Positions 1-10,052 are shown, counted from the first letter of the stretch. The stretch is 64,000 bases of DNA from Sporosarcina sp. (GCA_029263895.1 JARIDO010000027.1:60924-124923), one strand, 5' to 3'. Translations and numbers: made by a program. The notes: generated by a model from the sequence alone, not told the origin.

Positions 1-409
1 TAACGAAACAATTACATTCCACGATTCTTGTTACCTCGGACGTTATAACGATGTATACGACGCGCCGCGTGAGATTCTGAAATCGATTCCTGGTGTAAAC
101 CTTGTTGAGATGAAGCGTAACCGTCAAGACGGAATGTGTTGTGGAGCTGGTGGTGGATTGATGTGGATGGAAGAAGATACAGGCCAACGTATCAACGTTG
201 CACGTACTGAACAGGCAATGGAAGTTAGCCCAGGCATTATCTCTTCTGGATGTCCATACTGTTTGACCATGTTATCTGATGGTACAAAAGCAATTGAAGT
301 TGAAGAACAAGTTGGCACATATGACATTGCTGAGCTACTTGAGCGTTCAATCTTTGGAGAAGATTTTCATCCAGAAGTTGTAGAAGAGGAAGAAACAATT
401 TTAAATTAA
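1..409 (+). CDS. fadF: Fe-S electron-transfer protein, C-terminal part (FadF-like)
   Basis: Open from the window's left edge (reading frame begins at base 2), so only the last ~135 residues are present. The fragment has two cysteine-rich CCG-type motifs, HDSCYLGR...MCCGAGGG and later SGCPYC, typical of heterodisulfide-reductase-type (Fe-S)-binding subunits. In B. subtilis the matching protein FadF (YwjF) lies just upstream of acdA and rpoE and is thought to pass electrons from acyl-CoA dehydrogenases to the respiratory chain. The same neighbourhood (two acyl-CoA dehydrogenases and then rpoE) is seen here. The ORF track's ATG at 110 is internal, since conserved coding continues upstream of it. 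A strong terminator follows. The upstream part, presumably with a membrane domain and ferredoxin clusters, lies outside the window. Confidence 0.85.
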   Translation, partial: NETITFHDSCYLGRYNDVYDAPREILKSIPGVNLVEMKRNRQDGMCCGAGGGLMWMEEDTGQRINVARTEQAMEVSPGIISSGCPYCLTMLSDGTKAIEVEEQVGTYDIAELLERSIFGEDFHPEVVEEEETILN

Positions 410-455
410 TCGCTTATTGCGACTAGATTAAAAGATAGATATACTAGATGTAACT

Positions 456-483
456 AAAGGGAGTGGAAACACTCCCTTTTTTC
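456..483 (+). terminator. Rho-independent terminator after fadF
   Basis: Perfect 10-bp stem AAAGGGAGTG/CACTCCCTTT with a GAAA loop, followed by a T-run. It separates fadF from the thiolase gene. Confidence 0.9.
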
Positions 484-504
484 TTCAATTAGTTGTCGAG
501 CGAG

Positions 505-526
505 CGTTCAGTCACTCGAATGAACG
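505..526 (+). promoter_or_regulatory. Candidate TetR-type operator upstream of thiolase
   Basis: Inverted repeat CGTTCA-N10-TGAACG, about 45 bp upstream of the thiolase start and inside the region where its promoter must lie. Assignment to the TetR regulator encoded downstream in the same cluster is an inference; the arms are only 6 bp. Confidence 0.3.
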
Positions 527-568
527 TGTTTTTGTAAGCGTTATCAATTTAATCTGGGGGCGATTTAG

Positions 569-1765
569 TTGACGAAGACAGTCATTATTGAGGGCGCACG
601 TACGCCTTTTACAAAACTAGGGGGAGCACTCGTTAGCAAGACTGCAAGCGATCTTGGCGGGATTGCGATTCAAGAGGCTCTCAAACGTTCAAACGTTTTG
701 AATGCTGAAGTTGATGAAGTAATTATCGGTACTGTACTGCAAGCGGGTCAAGGTCAAATACCTTCAAGACAAGCGGCTGTGAAAGCTGGATTGCCATGGT
801 CAGTTAAAACGGAAACCATTAACAAAGTGTGCGCTTCTGGAATGCGCAGCGTGACATTGGCAGATCAGCTCATTCGACTTGGGGAAGAAGAAGTTGTCGT
901 TGCTGGCGGAATGGAGTCAATGTCTCATGCGCCCTATTATTTATCGACGGGACGATTCGGCCTGAAAATGGGTGATGCACAGTTAGTCGATGGCATGATC
1001 TATGATGGTTTATCGTGTTCGTTTTCACCGAATCGTGTGCATATGGGCACATACGGAAATGGTACTGCAAAAGAATTTAATTTGACGCGAGAAATGCAAG
1101 ACGAATGGTCTCTACGTAGTCATACAAAAGCACTCCAAGCAATGGATGCTGGTTTATTCGCGGAAGAAATTATCCCCGTTGAAGTACCGCAGCGAAAAGG
1201 GGATGCAATTTTAGTGGCAACTGATGAAGCACCGCGTCGTGATACGTCAATGGAATCACTGGCGAAATTACGACCTGCATTCGGTAAAGACGGCACGATT
1301 ACAGCAGGTAATGCGCCCGGGGTCAATGATGGAGCGTGTGCGCTTGTGCTGATGAATGAACAACGGGCACGTAAAGAAGGCAAGACGCAACTTGCGACCA
1401 TTATTGGTCATGCCGAAGTGGCAGTCGAACCCGAAAATTTTCCGCAAACACCAGGTCTAGTCATTAATGCTTTATTAAAAAAGACGGGTAAAACGATTGA
1501 TGAAATTGACTTGTTTGAAATAAACGAAGCATTTGCAGCAGTAGCGTTAGCAAGTGCTCAAATCGCTGGATTGGATGTCAATAAAGTCAATGTAAATGGG
1601 GGAGCTGTAGCGCTTGGTCATCCAATCGGCGCAAGTGGAACTCGAATTATCTTAACGCTTGCTTACGAATTGAGACGTCGTGGCGGGGGAATTGGTATTG
1701 CTTCCATTTGTTCGGGCGGTGGGCAAGGTGATGCAATTATGATTGAAGTGGACAAAACACGCTAA
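569..1765 (+). CDS. Acetyl-CoA acetyltransferase (thiolase)
   Basis: 398-residue thiolase; the family is usually 390-395 residues. It catalyses thiolytic cleavage of acetoacetyl-CoA or 3-ketoacyl-CoA, or the reverse condensation. The nucleophilic Cys is in VCASGMRS, the NEAF box and the GHPIGASG His follow, and the second catalytic Cys is in CSGGGQG, so the active site is complete. It starts at a TTG preceded by GGGGG. It is followed 26 nt later by 3-hydroxyacyl-CoA dehydrogenase, then two acyl-CoA dehydrogenases, a TetR regulator and IcmF, in a tight same-strand run that reads as a beta-oxidation operon. Gene symbols such as mmgA, atoB or thlA are used for relatives; the exact chain-length preference cannot be read from sequence. 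Confidence 0.93.
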   Translation: MTKTVIIEGARTPFTKLGGALVSKTASDLGGIAIQEALKRSNVLNAEVDEVIIGTVLQAGQGQIPSRQAAVKAGLPWSVKTETINKVCASGMRSVTLADQLIRLGEEEVVVAGGMESMSHAPYYLSTGRFGLKMGDAQLVDGMIYDGLSCSFSPNRVHMGTYGNGTAKEFNLTREMQDEWSLRSHTKALQAMDAGLFAEEIIPVEVPQRKGDAILVATDEAPRRDTSMESLAKLRPAFGKDGTITAGNAPGVNDGACALVLMNEQRARKEGKTQLATIIGHAEVAVEPENFPQTPGLVINALLKKTGKTIDEIDLFEINEAFAAVALASAQIAGLDVNKVNVNGGAVALGHPIGASGTRIILTLAYELRRRGGGIGIASICSGGGQGDAIMIEVDKTR

Positions 1766-1791
1766 ATTATTGAACGAGAGGAGTGGACAGT

Positions 1792-2643
1792 GTGGAGATT
1801 AAAAAAGTAATGGTCATTGGTGCAGGACAAATGGGTGGTGGCATTGCTCAAGTTTGCGCGCAAGCTGGTTTTACTGTGAAACTGAATGATATTAAAGACG
1901 AATCGTTAGATAAAGGATTCACAGTCATTACAAAAAATCTTAGCCGTAACGTTGAAAAAGGACGTATGACAGTAGATGAAAAAAATGCAGTTCTTAGTCG
2001 TATTTCGAGATCACTTGACCTACAAGATGCTGAAGATGTTGACATCGTTATTGAAGCAGCGGTAGAAAACATGGACATTAAAAAATCAATCTTTGCAAAA
2101 ATAGATGGCATCGCACAGCCGAATACCATTCTGGCAACAAACACTTCTTCGATGCCCATTACAGAAATCGCAGCGGCAACGAATCGACCTGGAAAAGTAA
2201 TCGGTATGCATTTCATGAATCCGGTGCCAGTGATGAAGCTTGTAGAAATTATTAGAGGGCTTGCGACCGAAGATGGGGTTTATGCAGCAGTTGATGGAAT
2301 GACGAAAAAACTAGCGAAAGTGCCTGTCGAAGTAAATGACTTTCCAGGTTTCGTTGCAAATCGAATACTCATGCCAATGATTAACGAAGCGATTTTCACG
2401 TTGTACGAAGGGGTAGCGACGAAAGAGGCCATTGATGATGTCATGAAATTGGGCATGAATCATCCAATGGGTCCACTTCAATTGGCAGACTTTATTGGAC
2501 TGGATACATGTCTCTACATTATGGAGACATTGCATGAAGGATTTGGTGATTCGAAGTATCGTCCGTGTCCTTTGCTTAGAAAGTATGTAAACGCTGGCTG
2601 GTTGGGGAACAAATCGGGGCGAGGATTTTACGAATATAACTAA
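1792..2643 (+). CDS. 3-hydroxybutyryl-CoA dehydrogenase
   Basis: NAD(P)-dependent oxidation of (S)-3-hydroxyacyl-CoA, the third beta-oxidation step. 283 residues, the normal size for the Hbd/MmgB type. The N-terminal Rossmann loop is [11 protein letters not shown], and the catalytic His region [13 protein letters not shown] and the C-terminal dimerisation domain are intact. The ORF track begins at GTG 1783, but that codon overlaps the Shine-Dalgarno GAGAGGAG. The GTG at 1792 has the right 8-nt spacing and gives the expected N-terminus ([10 protein letters not shown]). It lies between the thiolase and an acyl-CoA dehydrogenase, the mmgABC-type arrangement. Confidence 0.93.
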   Translation: MEIKKVMVIGAGQMGGGIAQVCAQAGFTVKLNDIKDESLDKGFTVITKNLSRNVEKGRMTVDEKNAVLSRISRSLDLQDAEDVDIVIEAAVENMDIKKSIFAKIDGIAQPNTILATNTSSMPITEIAAATNRPGKVIGMHFMNPVPVMKLVEIIRGLATEDGVYAAVDGMTKKLAKVPVEVNDFPGFVANRILMPMINEAIFTLYEGVATKEAIDDVMKLGMNHPMGPLQLADFIGLDTCLYIMETLHEGFGDSKYRPCPLLRKYVNAGWLGNKSGRGFYEYN

Positions 2644-2658
2644 AGGAGAACGAATGGG

Positions 2659-3795
2659 ATGGACTTGAAATTCACCGAAGAGCAACAGATGATGCGTGAC
2701 ATGGTTAAAAACTTTGCTAAAACTGAAATTGAGCCCTTCATTCCACGCATGGAAGCAGGGGAGTTTCCACGTGAAATTATTACAAAAATGGGCGAGCTCG
2801 GTTTAATGGGGATTACGACACCTGAAAAATATGGTGGTTCAGAAATGGACTTTGTTTCGTATATAAGTGCCATTCATGAACTATCGAAAGTGAGTGCAGT
2901 CGTAGGGGTAATTCTGTCCGTACATACTTCTGTCGGAACAAATCCCATTATGTATTTTGGCAATGAAGATCAAAAGAGTCGCTATTTAACAAAGATGGCG
3001 AGTGGCGAGTACTTGGGGGCATTTTGTTTAACAGAGGCATCTTCAGGCTCAGATGCGGGTTCATTGAAAACGCGTGCTGTAAAGAAAGACGACCACTATG
3101 TGTTAAATGGCTCTAAAATGTTTATCACAAACGGTGGTGAAGCAGATGTATACATCGTTTTCGCCTCAACAGAACCTGAAAAAGGAACATATGGCATTAC
3201 AGCGTTTATCGTCGACAAAAAAACACCGGGCCTTATTATTGGTAAAGATGAAAGCAAAATGGGATTACACGGTTCACGAACTGTTCAACTCACTTTTGAA
3301 GATATGAAAGTTCCTCTAGAGAATGTGCTAGGATTAGATGGTGAAGGGTTTAAAATTGCGATGGCAAACCTAGACGTTGGTCGAATTGGAATCGCGGCGC
3401 AAGCGTTAGGGATTGCCGAGGCTTCATTGGAAGCTGCAACAGCTTATGCAAGAGAGCGTGTTCAATTTGGCAAGCCAATTGCATTGCAACAAGGGGTAGG
3501 TTTTAAGCTGGCAGATATGGCAACTCATGTAGAAGCCGCCAGATTATTAGTCTACCGTGCAGCAGAGCTCCGTGCAAAAGGCTTACCTTGTAGCAAAGAA
3601 GCGTCGATGGCAAAAGTATTTGCCTCACAAACAGCAGTGGACTGTTCAATCGAAGCGATTCAAGTGTTTGGTGGCTACGGATACACAAAAGATTATCCCG
3701 TTGAACGCTACTTCCGAGATGCCAAAGTGACGCAGATTTATGAAGGTACAAGTGAAATTCAAAAACTCGTAATTACAAAACATTTAACAAAATAA
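2659..3795 (+). CDS. Acyl-CoA dehydrogenase (first copy)
   Basis: FAD-dependent alpha,beta-dehydrogenation of acyl-CoA, 378 residues. It has the full acyl-CoA dehydrogenase fold (N-terminal helical, middle beta, C-terminal helical). The FAD/substrate signature LTEASSGSDAGS and the catalytic Glu in QIYEGTSEIQ near the C-terminus match short-chain/butyryl-CoA dehydrogenases (MmgC/BcdA class). The start ATG follows AGGAG by 10 nt and lies 15 nt after the preceding stop. Electrons would go through ETF to the Fe-S protein encoded at the left edge. The substrate (butyryl, isobutyryl or 2-methylbutyryl) is not resolvable. Confidence 0.93.
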   Translation: MDLKFTEEQQMMRDMVKNFAKTEIEPFIPRMEAGEFPREIITKMGELGLMGITTPEKYGGSEMDFVSYISAIHELSKVSAVVGVILSVHTSVGTNPIMYFGNEDQKSRYLTKMASGEYLGAFCLTEASSGSDAGSLKTRAVKKDDHYVLNGSKMFITNGGEADVYIVFASTEPEKGTYGITAFIVDKKTPGLIIGKDESKMGLHGSRTVQLTFEDMKVPLENVLGLDGEGFKIAMANLDVGRIGIAAQALGIAEASLEAATAYARERVQFGKPIALQQGVGFKLADMATHVEAARLLVYRAAELRAKGLPCSKEASMAKVFASQTAVDCSIEAIQVFGGYGYTKDYPVERYFRDAKVTQIYEGTSEIQKLVITKHLTK

Positions 3796-3815
3796 AAACT
3801 AAGGTGGGACTTTAA

Positions 3816-4955
3816 ATGAACTTTAAGCTATCAGAAGAACACGAAATGATTAGAAAAATGGTGCGCGATTTTGCAGAGAAAGAAGTTGCACCAACAGCGG
3901 CAGAACGTGACGAAGAAGAACGTTTTGATATGGATATCTTTAAGAAAATGGCTGAACTTGGTTTGACGGGTATCCCGTGGCCAGAAGAGTACGGTGGTAT
4001 CGGTAGTGATTATTTAGCATACGTCATTGCAGTTGAAGAATTATCACGTGTATGTGCATCAACTGGAGTTACGCTATCAGCACATACTTCACTTGCTGGA
4101 TGGCCGGTATTTAAATTCGGAACAGAAGAGCAAAAGCAGAAATACTTACGCCCGATGGCTGAAGGTACAAAGATTGGTGCATACGGACTAACGGAAGCTG
4201 GTTCAGGATCTGATGCAGGTGGCATGCGTACAACTGCAAAATTAGATGGAGATGACTATGTACTAAATGGTTCTAAGATTTTTATTACAAATGGGGGAAT
4301 TGCGGACACATACATCGTTTTTGCAGTGACTGATCCCGACTCAAAACATAAAGGTACGAGTGCATTTATCGTTGAGAAAGAGTTTGCGGGCTTCTCGGTT
4401 GGTAAAAAAGAAAAGAAACTTGGTATTCGTTCATCACCTACAACTGAAATTATATTTGATAACTGTCGTGTGCCAAAAGAGAATCTGTTAGGTGAAGAAG
4501 GGCAAGGGTTCATCATCGCAATGAAAACATTGGATGGCGGTCGAAACGGAATTGCTGCGCAAGCGGTTGGAATTGCACAAGGTGCATTGGATGCTTCTGT
4601 AGACTATGCAAAAGAGCGTATCCAATTCGGCAAACCGATTGCAGCAAATCAAGGGATTGGTTTCAAATTAGCCGATATGGCAACAGCGACGGAAGCTTCA
4701 CGTCTATTGACGTATCAAGCGGCGTGGTTGGAGTCAAATGGCTTACCATATGGGAAAGAGTCCGCAATGGCGAAATTAATGGCGGGCGATACAGCGATGA
4801 AAGTAACGACAGAAGCAGTCCAAGTATATGGTGGCTATGGCTACACGAAAGATTATCCAGTCGAACGCTTCATGCGCGATGCAAAAATCACTCAAATCTA
4901 TGAGGGAACACAAGAAATTCAACGTATGGTCATCTCCCGTATGCTAACAAAATGA
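3816..4955 (+). CDS. acdA: Acyl-CoA dehydrogenase (second copy, AcdA-like)
   Basis: 379 residues, a clear paralogue of the previous gene with the same layout. It has [12 protein letters not shown] and the catalytic Glu in [10 protein letters not shown]. In B. subtilis acdA sits directly between fadF and rpoE, so this copy, or its neighbour, is the positional counterpart. AAGGTGGG precedes the ATG. Two adjacent dehydrogenases suggest a division of labour between straight and branched chains, which is an inference. Confidence 0.9.
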   Translation: MNFKLSEEHEMIRKMVRDFAEKEVAPTAAERDEEERFDMDIFKKMAELGLTGIPWPEEYGGIGSDYLAYVIAVEELSRVCASTGVTLSAHTSLAGWPVFKFGTEEQKQKYLRPMAEGTKIGAYGLTEAGSGSDAGGMRTTAKLDGDDYVLNGSKIFITNGGIADTYIVFAVTDPDSKHKGTSAFIVEKEFAGFSVGKKEKKLGIRSSPTTEIIFDNCRVPKENLLGEEGQGFIIAMKTLDGGRNGIAAQAVGIAQGALDASVDYAKERIQFGKPIAANQGIGFKLADMATATEASRLLTYQAAWLESNGLPYGKESAMAKLMAGDTAMKVTTEAVQVYGGYGYTKDYPVERFMRDAKITQIYEGTQEIQRMVISRMLTK

Positions 4956-4971
4956 GTGGAGGTGAGTATGT

Positions 4972-5589
4972 TTGTGGAAGCACGAAGTGAAATCATCCGT
5001 TAAAGATGAAGGTTTAATTGAAAAAAGACGTGAACAAATGATTAAAGGTGCTGTAAAGCTCTTTAAAGAAAAAGGCTTTCACCGAGCAACTACGCGAGAA
5101 ATCGCAAAGGCAGCAGGTTTTAGCATTGGGACGCTTTACGAATATATTGGAACGAAGGAAGACGTGCTCTACCTAGTTTGTGATAATATCTACAACGAAG
5201 TAAATGCACGTCTTTCACTATTAACAACTGATGATGGGACATTGACGAGCTTGAAATCGGCAATTTCAACGTATTATCGCCTAATTGACGATATGTCAGA
5301 CGAATTTGTAGTGATGTATCAAGAATCGAAATCATTACCTAAAAACGCGCTTCAATATGTCTTTGAAAAAGAAATGAAAATGGTTGCACTATTTGAAAAT
5401 ATCCTATCAGCGTGTGTGAAGTCTGGGGAACTTCGTATTGCAGAGAAGGACATTACAACTGTCGCACATCATGTGGTTGTACAAGGTCAAATGTGGGCTT
5501 TCAGAAGATGGGCCCTTCGTCAACATCATACGATTGACGAATACATTCGCATTCAAACTGATCTAATTTTAAAAGGAATGGAAAGCTAA
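4972..5589 (+). CDS. TetR-family transcriptional regulator of the acyl-CoA cluster
   Basis: 205 residues. An N-terminal TetR helix-turn-helix is seen around residues 40-65 (TREIAKAAGFSIGTLYEYIG), followed by an all-helical ligand domain. Relatives include FadR-like repressors that respond to acyl-CoA. A TTG start is chosen because GGAGGTG lies 7 nt upstream. The ATG at 4968 is out of frame and gives only a short peptide. Its position between acyl-CoA dehydrogenase and icmF argues that it controls this operon, and an inverted repeat at 505-526 is a candidate site. The ligand is unknown. Confidence 0.85.
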   Translation: MWKHEVKSSVKDEGLIEKRREQMIKGAVKLFKEKGFHRATTREIAKAAGFSIGTLYEYIGTKEDVLYLVCDNIYNEVNARLSLLTTDDGTLTSLKSAISTYYRLIDDMSDEFVVMYQESKSLPKNALQYVFEKEMKMVALFENILSACVKSGELRIAEKDITTVAHHVVVQGQMWAFRRWALRQHHTIDEYIRIQTDLILKGMES

Positions 5590-5628
5590 CGCACGTTAAG
5601 AACTATTCATTCAGCTAGAAGGGGTGTT

Positions 5629-8600
5629 TTGAAATTGGCTACTGAAGAAATCTATAATCCAAAAAACCATGTCCGTTTTGTAACAGCATCAAGTCTATTC
5701 GATGGTCATGATGCATCCATTAACATCATGCGTCGAATTCTTCAATCTAGTGGTGCAGAAGTCATTCATTTAGGACATAATCGCTCTGTTGAGGAAGTTG
5801 TTAATGCGGCAATTCAAGAAGACGTCCAAGGCATTGCAATCTCTTCCTACCAAGGCGGGCATGTCGAGTACTTTAAATACATGCAGGATTTACTGCGTGA
5901 AAAAGGGGCACCCCATATTCGCATTTATGGTGGCGGTGGCGGTGTTATTATCCCGAAAGAAATCAAAGAATTGCACGACTATGGAATTGCTTGGATTTTC
6001 TCGCCAGAAGACGGTCGTAAAATGGGTCTTCAAGGGATGATCAATCGCATGCTAGAAGAATGTGATTACGTCACAGCTGCCGACAATGAAATCGAAAACC
6101 TTGAAAATATAACTACAGATAAACCAGAAGTGCTTGCGAACGTCATTAGTTATGCTGAAGAAATGTATGACAAAGACGACACGGACGCAAATCTTCTCAT
6201 CCAAAAAGCACGGGAACTATCTAAAAAAACACCAGTCCTTGGGATTACGGGAACTGGTGGAGCGGGTAAAAGTTCTCTAACAGATGAGTTGATTCGTCGG
6301 TTCTTACATGACTTGCCGAATAAAAAAGTAGCCATTTTATCTATCGATCCCACGAAGCAGAAAACAGGCGGGGCATTACTTGGTGACCGTATCCGTATGA
6401 ATGCAATCTTTAATAACCGTGTATTCATGCGTAGTTTGGCAACTCGTGGATCGCGTACTGAGTTATCTGGGGCTATCAAAGACGTGCTAGATGTAGTCAA
6501 AACAGCCGGATTCGATCTCATCGTTGTTGAAACGAGCGGAATTGGCCAAGGTGACGCTGAGATTACTGAAATCTCAGATGCCTCGATGTATGTGATGACG
6601 AGTGAATTCGGTGCCCCAACACAACTTGAGAAAATTGATATGATTGACTTTGCAGACTTGATTGTTATCAATAAATTTGAGCGCAAAGGATCTGAAGACG
6701 CTTTACGACAAGTGCAAAAACAATATCAACGCAGCCATTTATTGTGGGACAACGATTTAGACGAAATGCCTGTCTACGGAACGATTGCAAGTCAGTTCAA
6801 CGATAAAGGCACAAACTCGTTATTCGCTGCACTCGTAGGTGTGTTAAATAAAAAATGTGGACTCGATTGGGAAACATCGTATGCGCAATTTGTGAAAACG
6901 CAGAAACAAAACGTTATCATCCCGAATGACCGTCATCACTACTTAAGAGAAATCGCTAGTACAGTACGTGATTATCATAAAAAGTCCGAGCAACAAGCAG
7001 CGTTAGCACGTCGTTTATTTCAACTCGAAGGGGCAATGGAAGCAGTCGAAGAAAAGTCGTCTGACAATGCTTTAATTGCATCCCTCCAATCACTTGCAGA
7101 GGGTGTTCGCGACGAACTAACAGCGGAGTCGAAGCGGATATTAGCGAACTGGGAAACGTTAAAAGAATCTTATGCAGGTGATGAAGTTATTACAAAAGTG
7201 CGTGATAAGGAATTACGTACACTGTTAACAACGACAAGCTTATCGGGCTTGAAGATTCCCAAAGTATCGTTACCGAAATTTAAAGATTATGGAGAAATCC
7301 TTCGTTGGGTCTATAGCGAAAACGTGCCAGGGTCCTATCCGTATACTGGAGGCGTCTTCCCGTTCAAACGTGAAGGGGAAGATCCGAAACGTCAATTTGC
7401 TGGAGAAGGCACGCCAGAACGAACGAACCGACGATTCCATTATTTATCGAAAGATGACGATGCAAAGCGTCTATCAACAGCATTCGACTCTGTAACGTTA
7501 TATGGAGAAGATCCAGATGAACGACCGGATATCTACGGAAAAGTAGGCGAATCAGGGGTTAGTATTTGTACATTAGAAGATATGAAGAAATTATATGATG
7601 GTTTCGACTTATGTGCACCAGCGACTTCTGTCTCTATGACCATTAATGGACCAGCTCCAATCATACTAGCGATGTTCATGAATACAGCAATTGATCAGCA
7701 AGTTCGTATAAAAGAAGAAGAAGTAGGTCGCACCCTTACAGTTGAAGAGTTTACAACTGTCCATGACGCGACGTTGCAAGTCGTACGTGGAACTGTACAA
7801 GCGGATATATTAAAAGAAGACCAAGGTCAAAATACATGTATCTTCTCGACAGAATTTGCACTGCGCATGATGGGGGATATCCAACAGTACTTCATCGATA
7901 AAAAAGTTCGCAATTATTATTCTGTATCTATTTCTGGTTATCACATTGCAGAAGCTGGCGCGAATCCAATCTCTCAACTAGCATTTACACTAGCAAACGG
8001 CTTTACGTATGTCGAATACTACTTAAGCCGCGGCATGGACATTAACGATTTCGCACCAAACCTATCATTCTTTTTCTCAAACGGCCTAGACCCGGAATAC
8101 ACAGTTATCGGTCGTGTTGCAAGAAGAATATGGGCAGTCACAATGCGTGAAAAATACGGAGCGAATGATCGAAGTCAAAAACTTAAGTACCACGTTCAAA
8201 CATCTGGACGCAGTTTACATGCGCAAGAAATTGACTTCAACGACATTCGTACAACATTGCAAGCACTTATGGCATTACAGGACAACTGTAATTCATTGCA
8301 TACTAACGCATACGATGAAGCAATCACAACTCCGACGGAAGAATCTGTTCGCCGAGCAATGGCGATTCAGATGATTATTACAAAAGAAATGGGTCTTGCG
8401 AAAAATGAGAACCCGCTTCAAGGTGCATATATCATCGAAGAACTAACAGATCTTGTCGAAGAATCTGTACTCAAAGAATTCGATAGTCTCAATGATCGTG
8501 GTGGCGTACTGGGATCCATGGAAACACAATACCAACGTGGAAAAATTCAAGAAGAATCGATGCATTATGAAATGCTAAAGCATACCGGAGAACTACCGAT

Positions 8601-8892
8601 TATCGGAGTCAACACTTATTTGAATCCGAATCCACCATCCTCCGATGACATCGATAACATGGAAATCGCTCGCGCAACAACGGAAGAAAAAGAAACGCAA
8701 ATTAAAAACCTACGCACATTCCAACAAACACATGCGACCGAAGTGGATGCTGCGCTTCGAAAATTAAAAACAGCAGCAGTCTCTGGCGGCAACATCTTCT
8801 CCGAACTTATGGAAACCGTCAAAGTTGCCAGTCTCGGCCAAATCACAAATGCCCTCTACGAAGTAGGTGGCCAATACCGACGCAACATGTAA
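5629..8892 (+). CDS. icmF: Fused isobutyryl-CoA mutase IcmF
   Basis: Adenosylcobalamin-dependent interconversion of isobutyryl-CoA and n-butyryl-CoA; relatives also act on isovaleryl-CoA. At 1087 residues it has the IcmF three-part layout. An N-terminal B12-binding domain has the cobalt-ligand motif region FDGHDASI. A central MeaI-type G-protein chaperone has P-loop GTGGAGKSS near residue 210. The large C-terminal TIM-barrel mutase has [11 protein letters not shown] and [10 protein letters not shown], the pattern of butyryl mutases rather than methylmalonyl-CoA mutase. TTG start 5629 follows AGAAGGGG. Only 39 nt separate it from the TetR gene, leaving no room for a cobalamin riboswitch. It would convert valine- or isobutyrate-derived acyl-CoA into a beta-oxidation substrate for its neighbours. 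Confidence 0.95.
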   Translation: MKLATEEIYNPKNHVRFVTASSLFDGHDASINIMRRILQSSGAEVIHLGHNRSVEEVVNAAIQEDVQGIAISSYQGGHVEYFKYMQDLLREKGAPHIRIYGGGGGVIIPKEIKELHDYGIAWIFSPEDGRKMGLQGMINRMLEECDYVTAADNEIENLENITTDKPEVLANVISYAEEMYDKDDTDANLLIQKARELSKKTPVLGITGTGGAGKSSLTDELIRRFLHDLPNKKVAILSIDPTKQKTGGALLGDRIRMNAIFNNRVFMRSLATRGSRTELSGAIKDVLDVVKTAGFDLIVVETSGIGQGDAEITEISDASMYVMTSEFGAPTQLEKIDMIDFADLIVINKFERKGSEDALRQVQKQYQRSHLLWDNDLDEMPVYGTIASQFNDKGTNSLFAALVGVLNKKCGLDWETSYAQFVKTQKQNVIIPNDRHHYLREIASTVRDYHKKSEQQAALARRLFQLEGAMEAVEEKSSDNALIASLQSLAEGVRDELTAESKRILANWETLKESYAGDEVITKVRDKELRTLLTTTSLSGLKIPKVSLPKFKDYGEILRWVYSENVPGSYPYTGGVFPFKREGEDPKRQFAGEGTPERTNRRFHYLSKDDDAKRLSTAFDSVTLYGEDPDERPDIYGKVGESGVSICTLEDMKKLYDGFDLCAPATSVSMTINGPAPIILAMFMNTAIDQQVRIKEEEVGRTLTVEEFTTVHDATLQVVRGTVQADILKEDQGQNTCIFSTEFALRMMGDIQQYFIDKKVRNYYSVSISGYHIAEAGANPISQLAFTLANGFTYVEYYLSRGMDINDFAPNLSFFFSNGLDPEYTVIGRVARRIWAVTMREKYGANDRSQKLKYHVQTSGRSLHAQEIDFNDIRTTLQALMALQDNCNSLHTNAYDEAITTPTEESVRRAMAIQMIITKEMGLAKNENPLQGAYIIEELTDLVEESVLKEFDSLNDRGGVLGSMETQYQRGKIQEESMHYEMLKHTGELPIIGVNTYLNPNPPSSDDIDNMEIARATTEEKETQIKNLRTFQQTHATEVDAALRKLKTAAVSGGNIFSELMETVKVASLGQITNALYEVGGQYRRNM

Positions 8893-8901
8893 CGATCAAA
8901 T

Positions 8902-8938
8902 AATCCGCAACCCTCGTAAAGGATTGCGGATTGTTTTT
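8902..8938 (+). terminator. Rho-independent terminator after icmF
   Basis: Stem AATCCGCAA/TTGCGGATT followed by GTTTTT; it ends the acyl-CoA operon. Confidence 0.85.
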
Positions 8939-8978
8939 CCTTTGAATACAAAGTGTATTGTTGTGCCTGTAAATTCTC

Positions 8979-9160
8979 TCGCGCGCCCGCAAATCGAGTG
9001 AATCGCCCGAAAGCAGAGTCCGCGCGCACGTAAATCGTGTGAATCGCCCGAAAGCAGGCTCCGCGCGCCCGCAAATCGAGTGAATCGCCCGAAAGCAGTG
9101 TCCGCGCGCCCGCAAAACGGTCGAATCGCCCGAAAGCAGATTCCGCGCGCCCGCAAATCA
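8979..9160 (+). repeat. 41-nt tandem repeat array A (~4.4 copies)
   Basis: Units start at 8979, 9020, 9061, 9102 and 9143, exactly 41 nt apart. The core is CCGCGCGCCCGCAAA... followed about 20 nt later by CGCCCGAAAGCAG. It is GC-rich against an AT-rich background and lies in the intergenic stretch between the icmF terminator and the next gene. The ORF-track entries on the minus strand here are read-through of the repeat in all three frames and are not considered genes. This array and the terminator account for most of the ~380-nt gap. Confidence 0.95.
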
Positions 9161-9271
9161 GCTGCACTAAAAAATCAACAATCAAAAAATATCAAATCAA
9201 AATCTTTTTTATAGTCATATACTGGTATTTGAACGTATAATGAAAAGTATGTATGAAAAGGGGGGAAGCAC

Positions 9272-9436
9272 ATGAAATTATATCTTCATATATTGATTGT
9301 TACGGTGCTTGTCATACTTACATTTATCCTCTACAATAAAGGTTTCGGCGCTATCCCGTTTTTATTAACAGGTATTTATTTGAGTTACATTTGTATAAAA
9401 GAATTAAATTACTATAAAAAGAGTAAAAGAATGTAG
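9272..9436 (+). CDS. Small two-helix membrane protein
   Basis: A 54-residue ORF below the ORF-track cut-off. AAGGGGGGAAG precedes the ATG by a good distance. The product has two hydrophobic segments (about residues 3-20 and 27-43) separated by a short NKGFGA turn, and it ends in a basic tail (YYKKSKRM). I do not recognise the family. It sits alone between repeat array A and rpoE. The strong RBS and membrane-like composition support a real gene; the function is unknown. Confidence 0.6.
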   Translation: MKLYLHILIVTVLVILTFILYNKGFGAIPFLLTGIYLSYICIKELNYYKKSKRM

Positions 9437-9502
9437 CATATTCAACGTACCATTGTATATAATGGTGAGTATGCTTATGGACAGAGAAAGGACGTGCGTT
9501 AT

Positions 9503-10048
9503 TTGAATATCAAAGAAATGACGAAAAAACAATTAGCAGAAGAATCATTGATCGATATCGTTTTTGAACTTTTAATCGAAAAACGTGAACCACTTACGAT
9601 GCAACAACTGTTGGATGAAGTACGTAAACTTACTGGAATTAGTGAAAGAGAATTAAAAACAAAGATGCAACAATTTTATACGGACATGAATATCGATGGA
9701 CGTTTTATTGTCATTAATGATAATCGTTGGGGATTGCGTGAATGGTATCCTGTAGATCAAATCGAAGTAGAAACAGCGCCTGTTGTAAAAGTGCGTAAGA
9801 AGAAAAAGAAAAAAGCAGTGATTGAAGAAGATGAGGATATTGAAGAAGAAGAAGATGAGGATGAACTTTTCGATGAAGAGTTCGATGAGCTTCTAGAAGA
9901 TGAGGAAGATGACGACGACGAGGAAGATGAAGAGGAAGTTGTTGAAATTGAGGCTGATTTATTAGACCCTGACGATGACCTTGAAATTATTCCTGAAGAT
10001 ACCGATATCGACTTAGATGAAGAAGAAGATGAGGAAGAAGAAGAATAA
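9503..10048 (+). CDS. rpoE: RNA polymerase delta subunit
   Basis: 181 residues. An N-terminal HARE-type winged-helix domain covers residues ~1-90 (ELLIEKREPLTMQQLLDEV). A basic linker VRKKKKKK comes next, followed by a ~70-residue run made almost entirely of Asp/Glu, as in B. subtilis RpoE. The acidic tail is thought to displace nucleic acid from polymerase, speeding recycling. The ORF-track GTG at 9494 lies directly against GAAAGGA; TTG 9503 has the correct spacing and gives the expected N-terminus (MNIKEM). Position just before pyrG is conserved in Bacillales. A TATAAT at 9458-9463 may be its -10, but no good -35 is seen. Confidence 0.95.
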   Translation: MNIKEMTKKQLAEESLIDIVFELLIEKREPLTMQQLLDEVRKLTGISERELKTKMQQFYTDMNIDGRFIVINDNRWGLREWYPVDQIEVETAPVVKVRKKKKKKAVIEEDEDIEEEEDEDELFDEEFDELLEDEEDDDDEEDEEEVVEIEADLLDPDDDLEIIPEDTDIDLDEEEDEEEEE

Positions 10049-10052
10049 TTAC

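Noticed and set aside
5590-5628. Cobalamin riboswitch upstream of icmF
   Set aside because: The gap is only 39 nt, too short, and no B12-box is seen.
8843-9185. Three overlapping minus-strand ORFs with FGRF/LRARG peptides
   Set aside because: Translations of repeat array A in three frames, with no RBS; the same applies to the ORFs at 46824-47506, 62477-62929 and 28351-28554.
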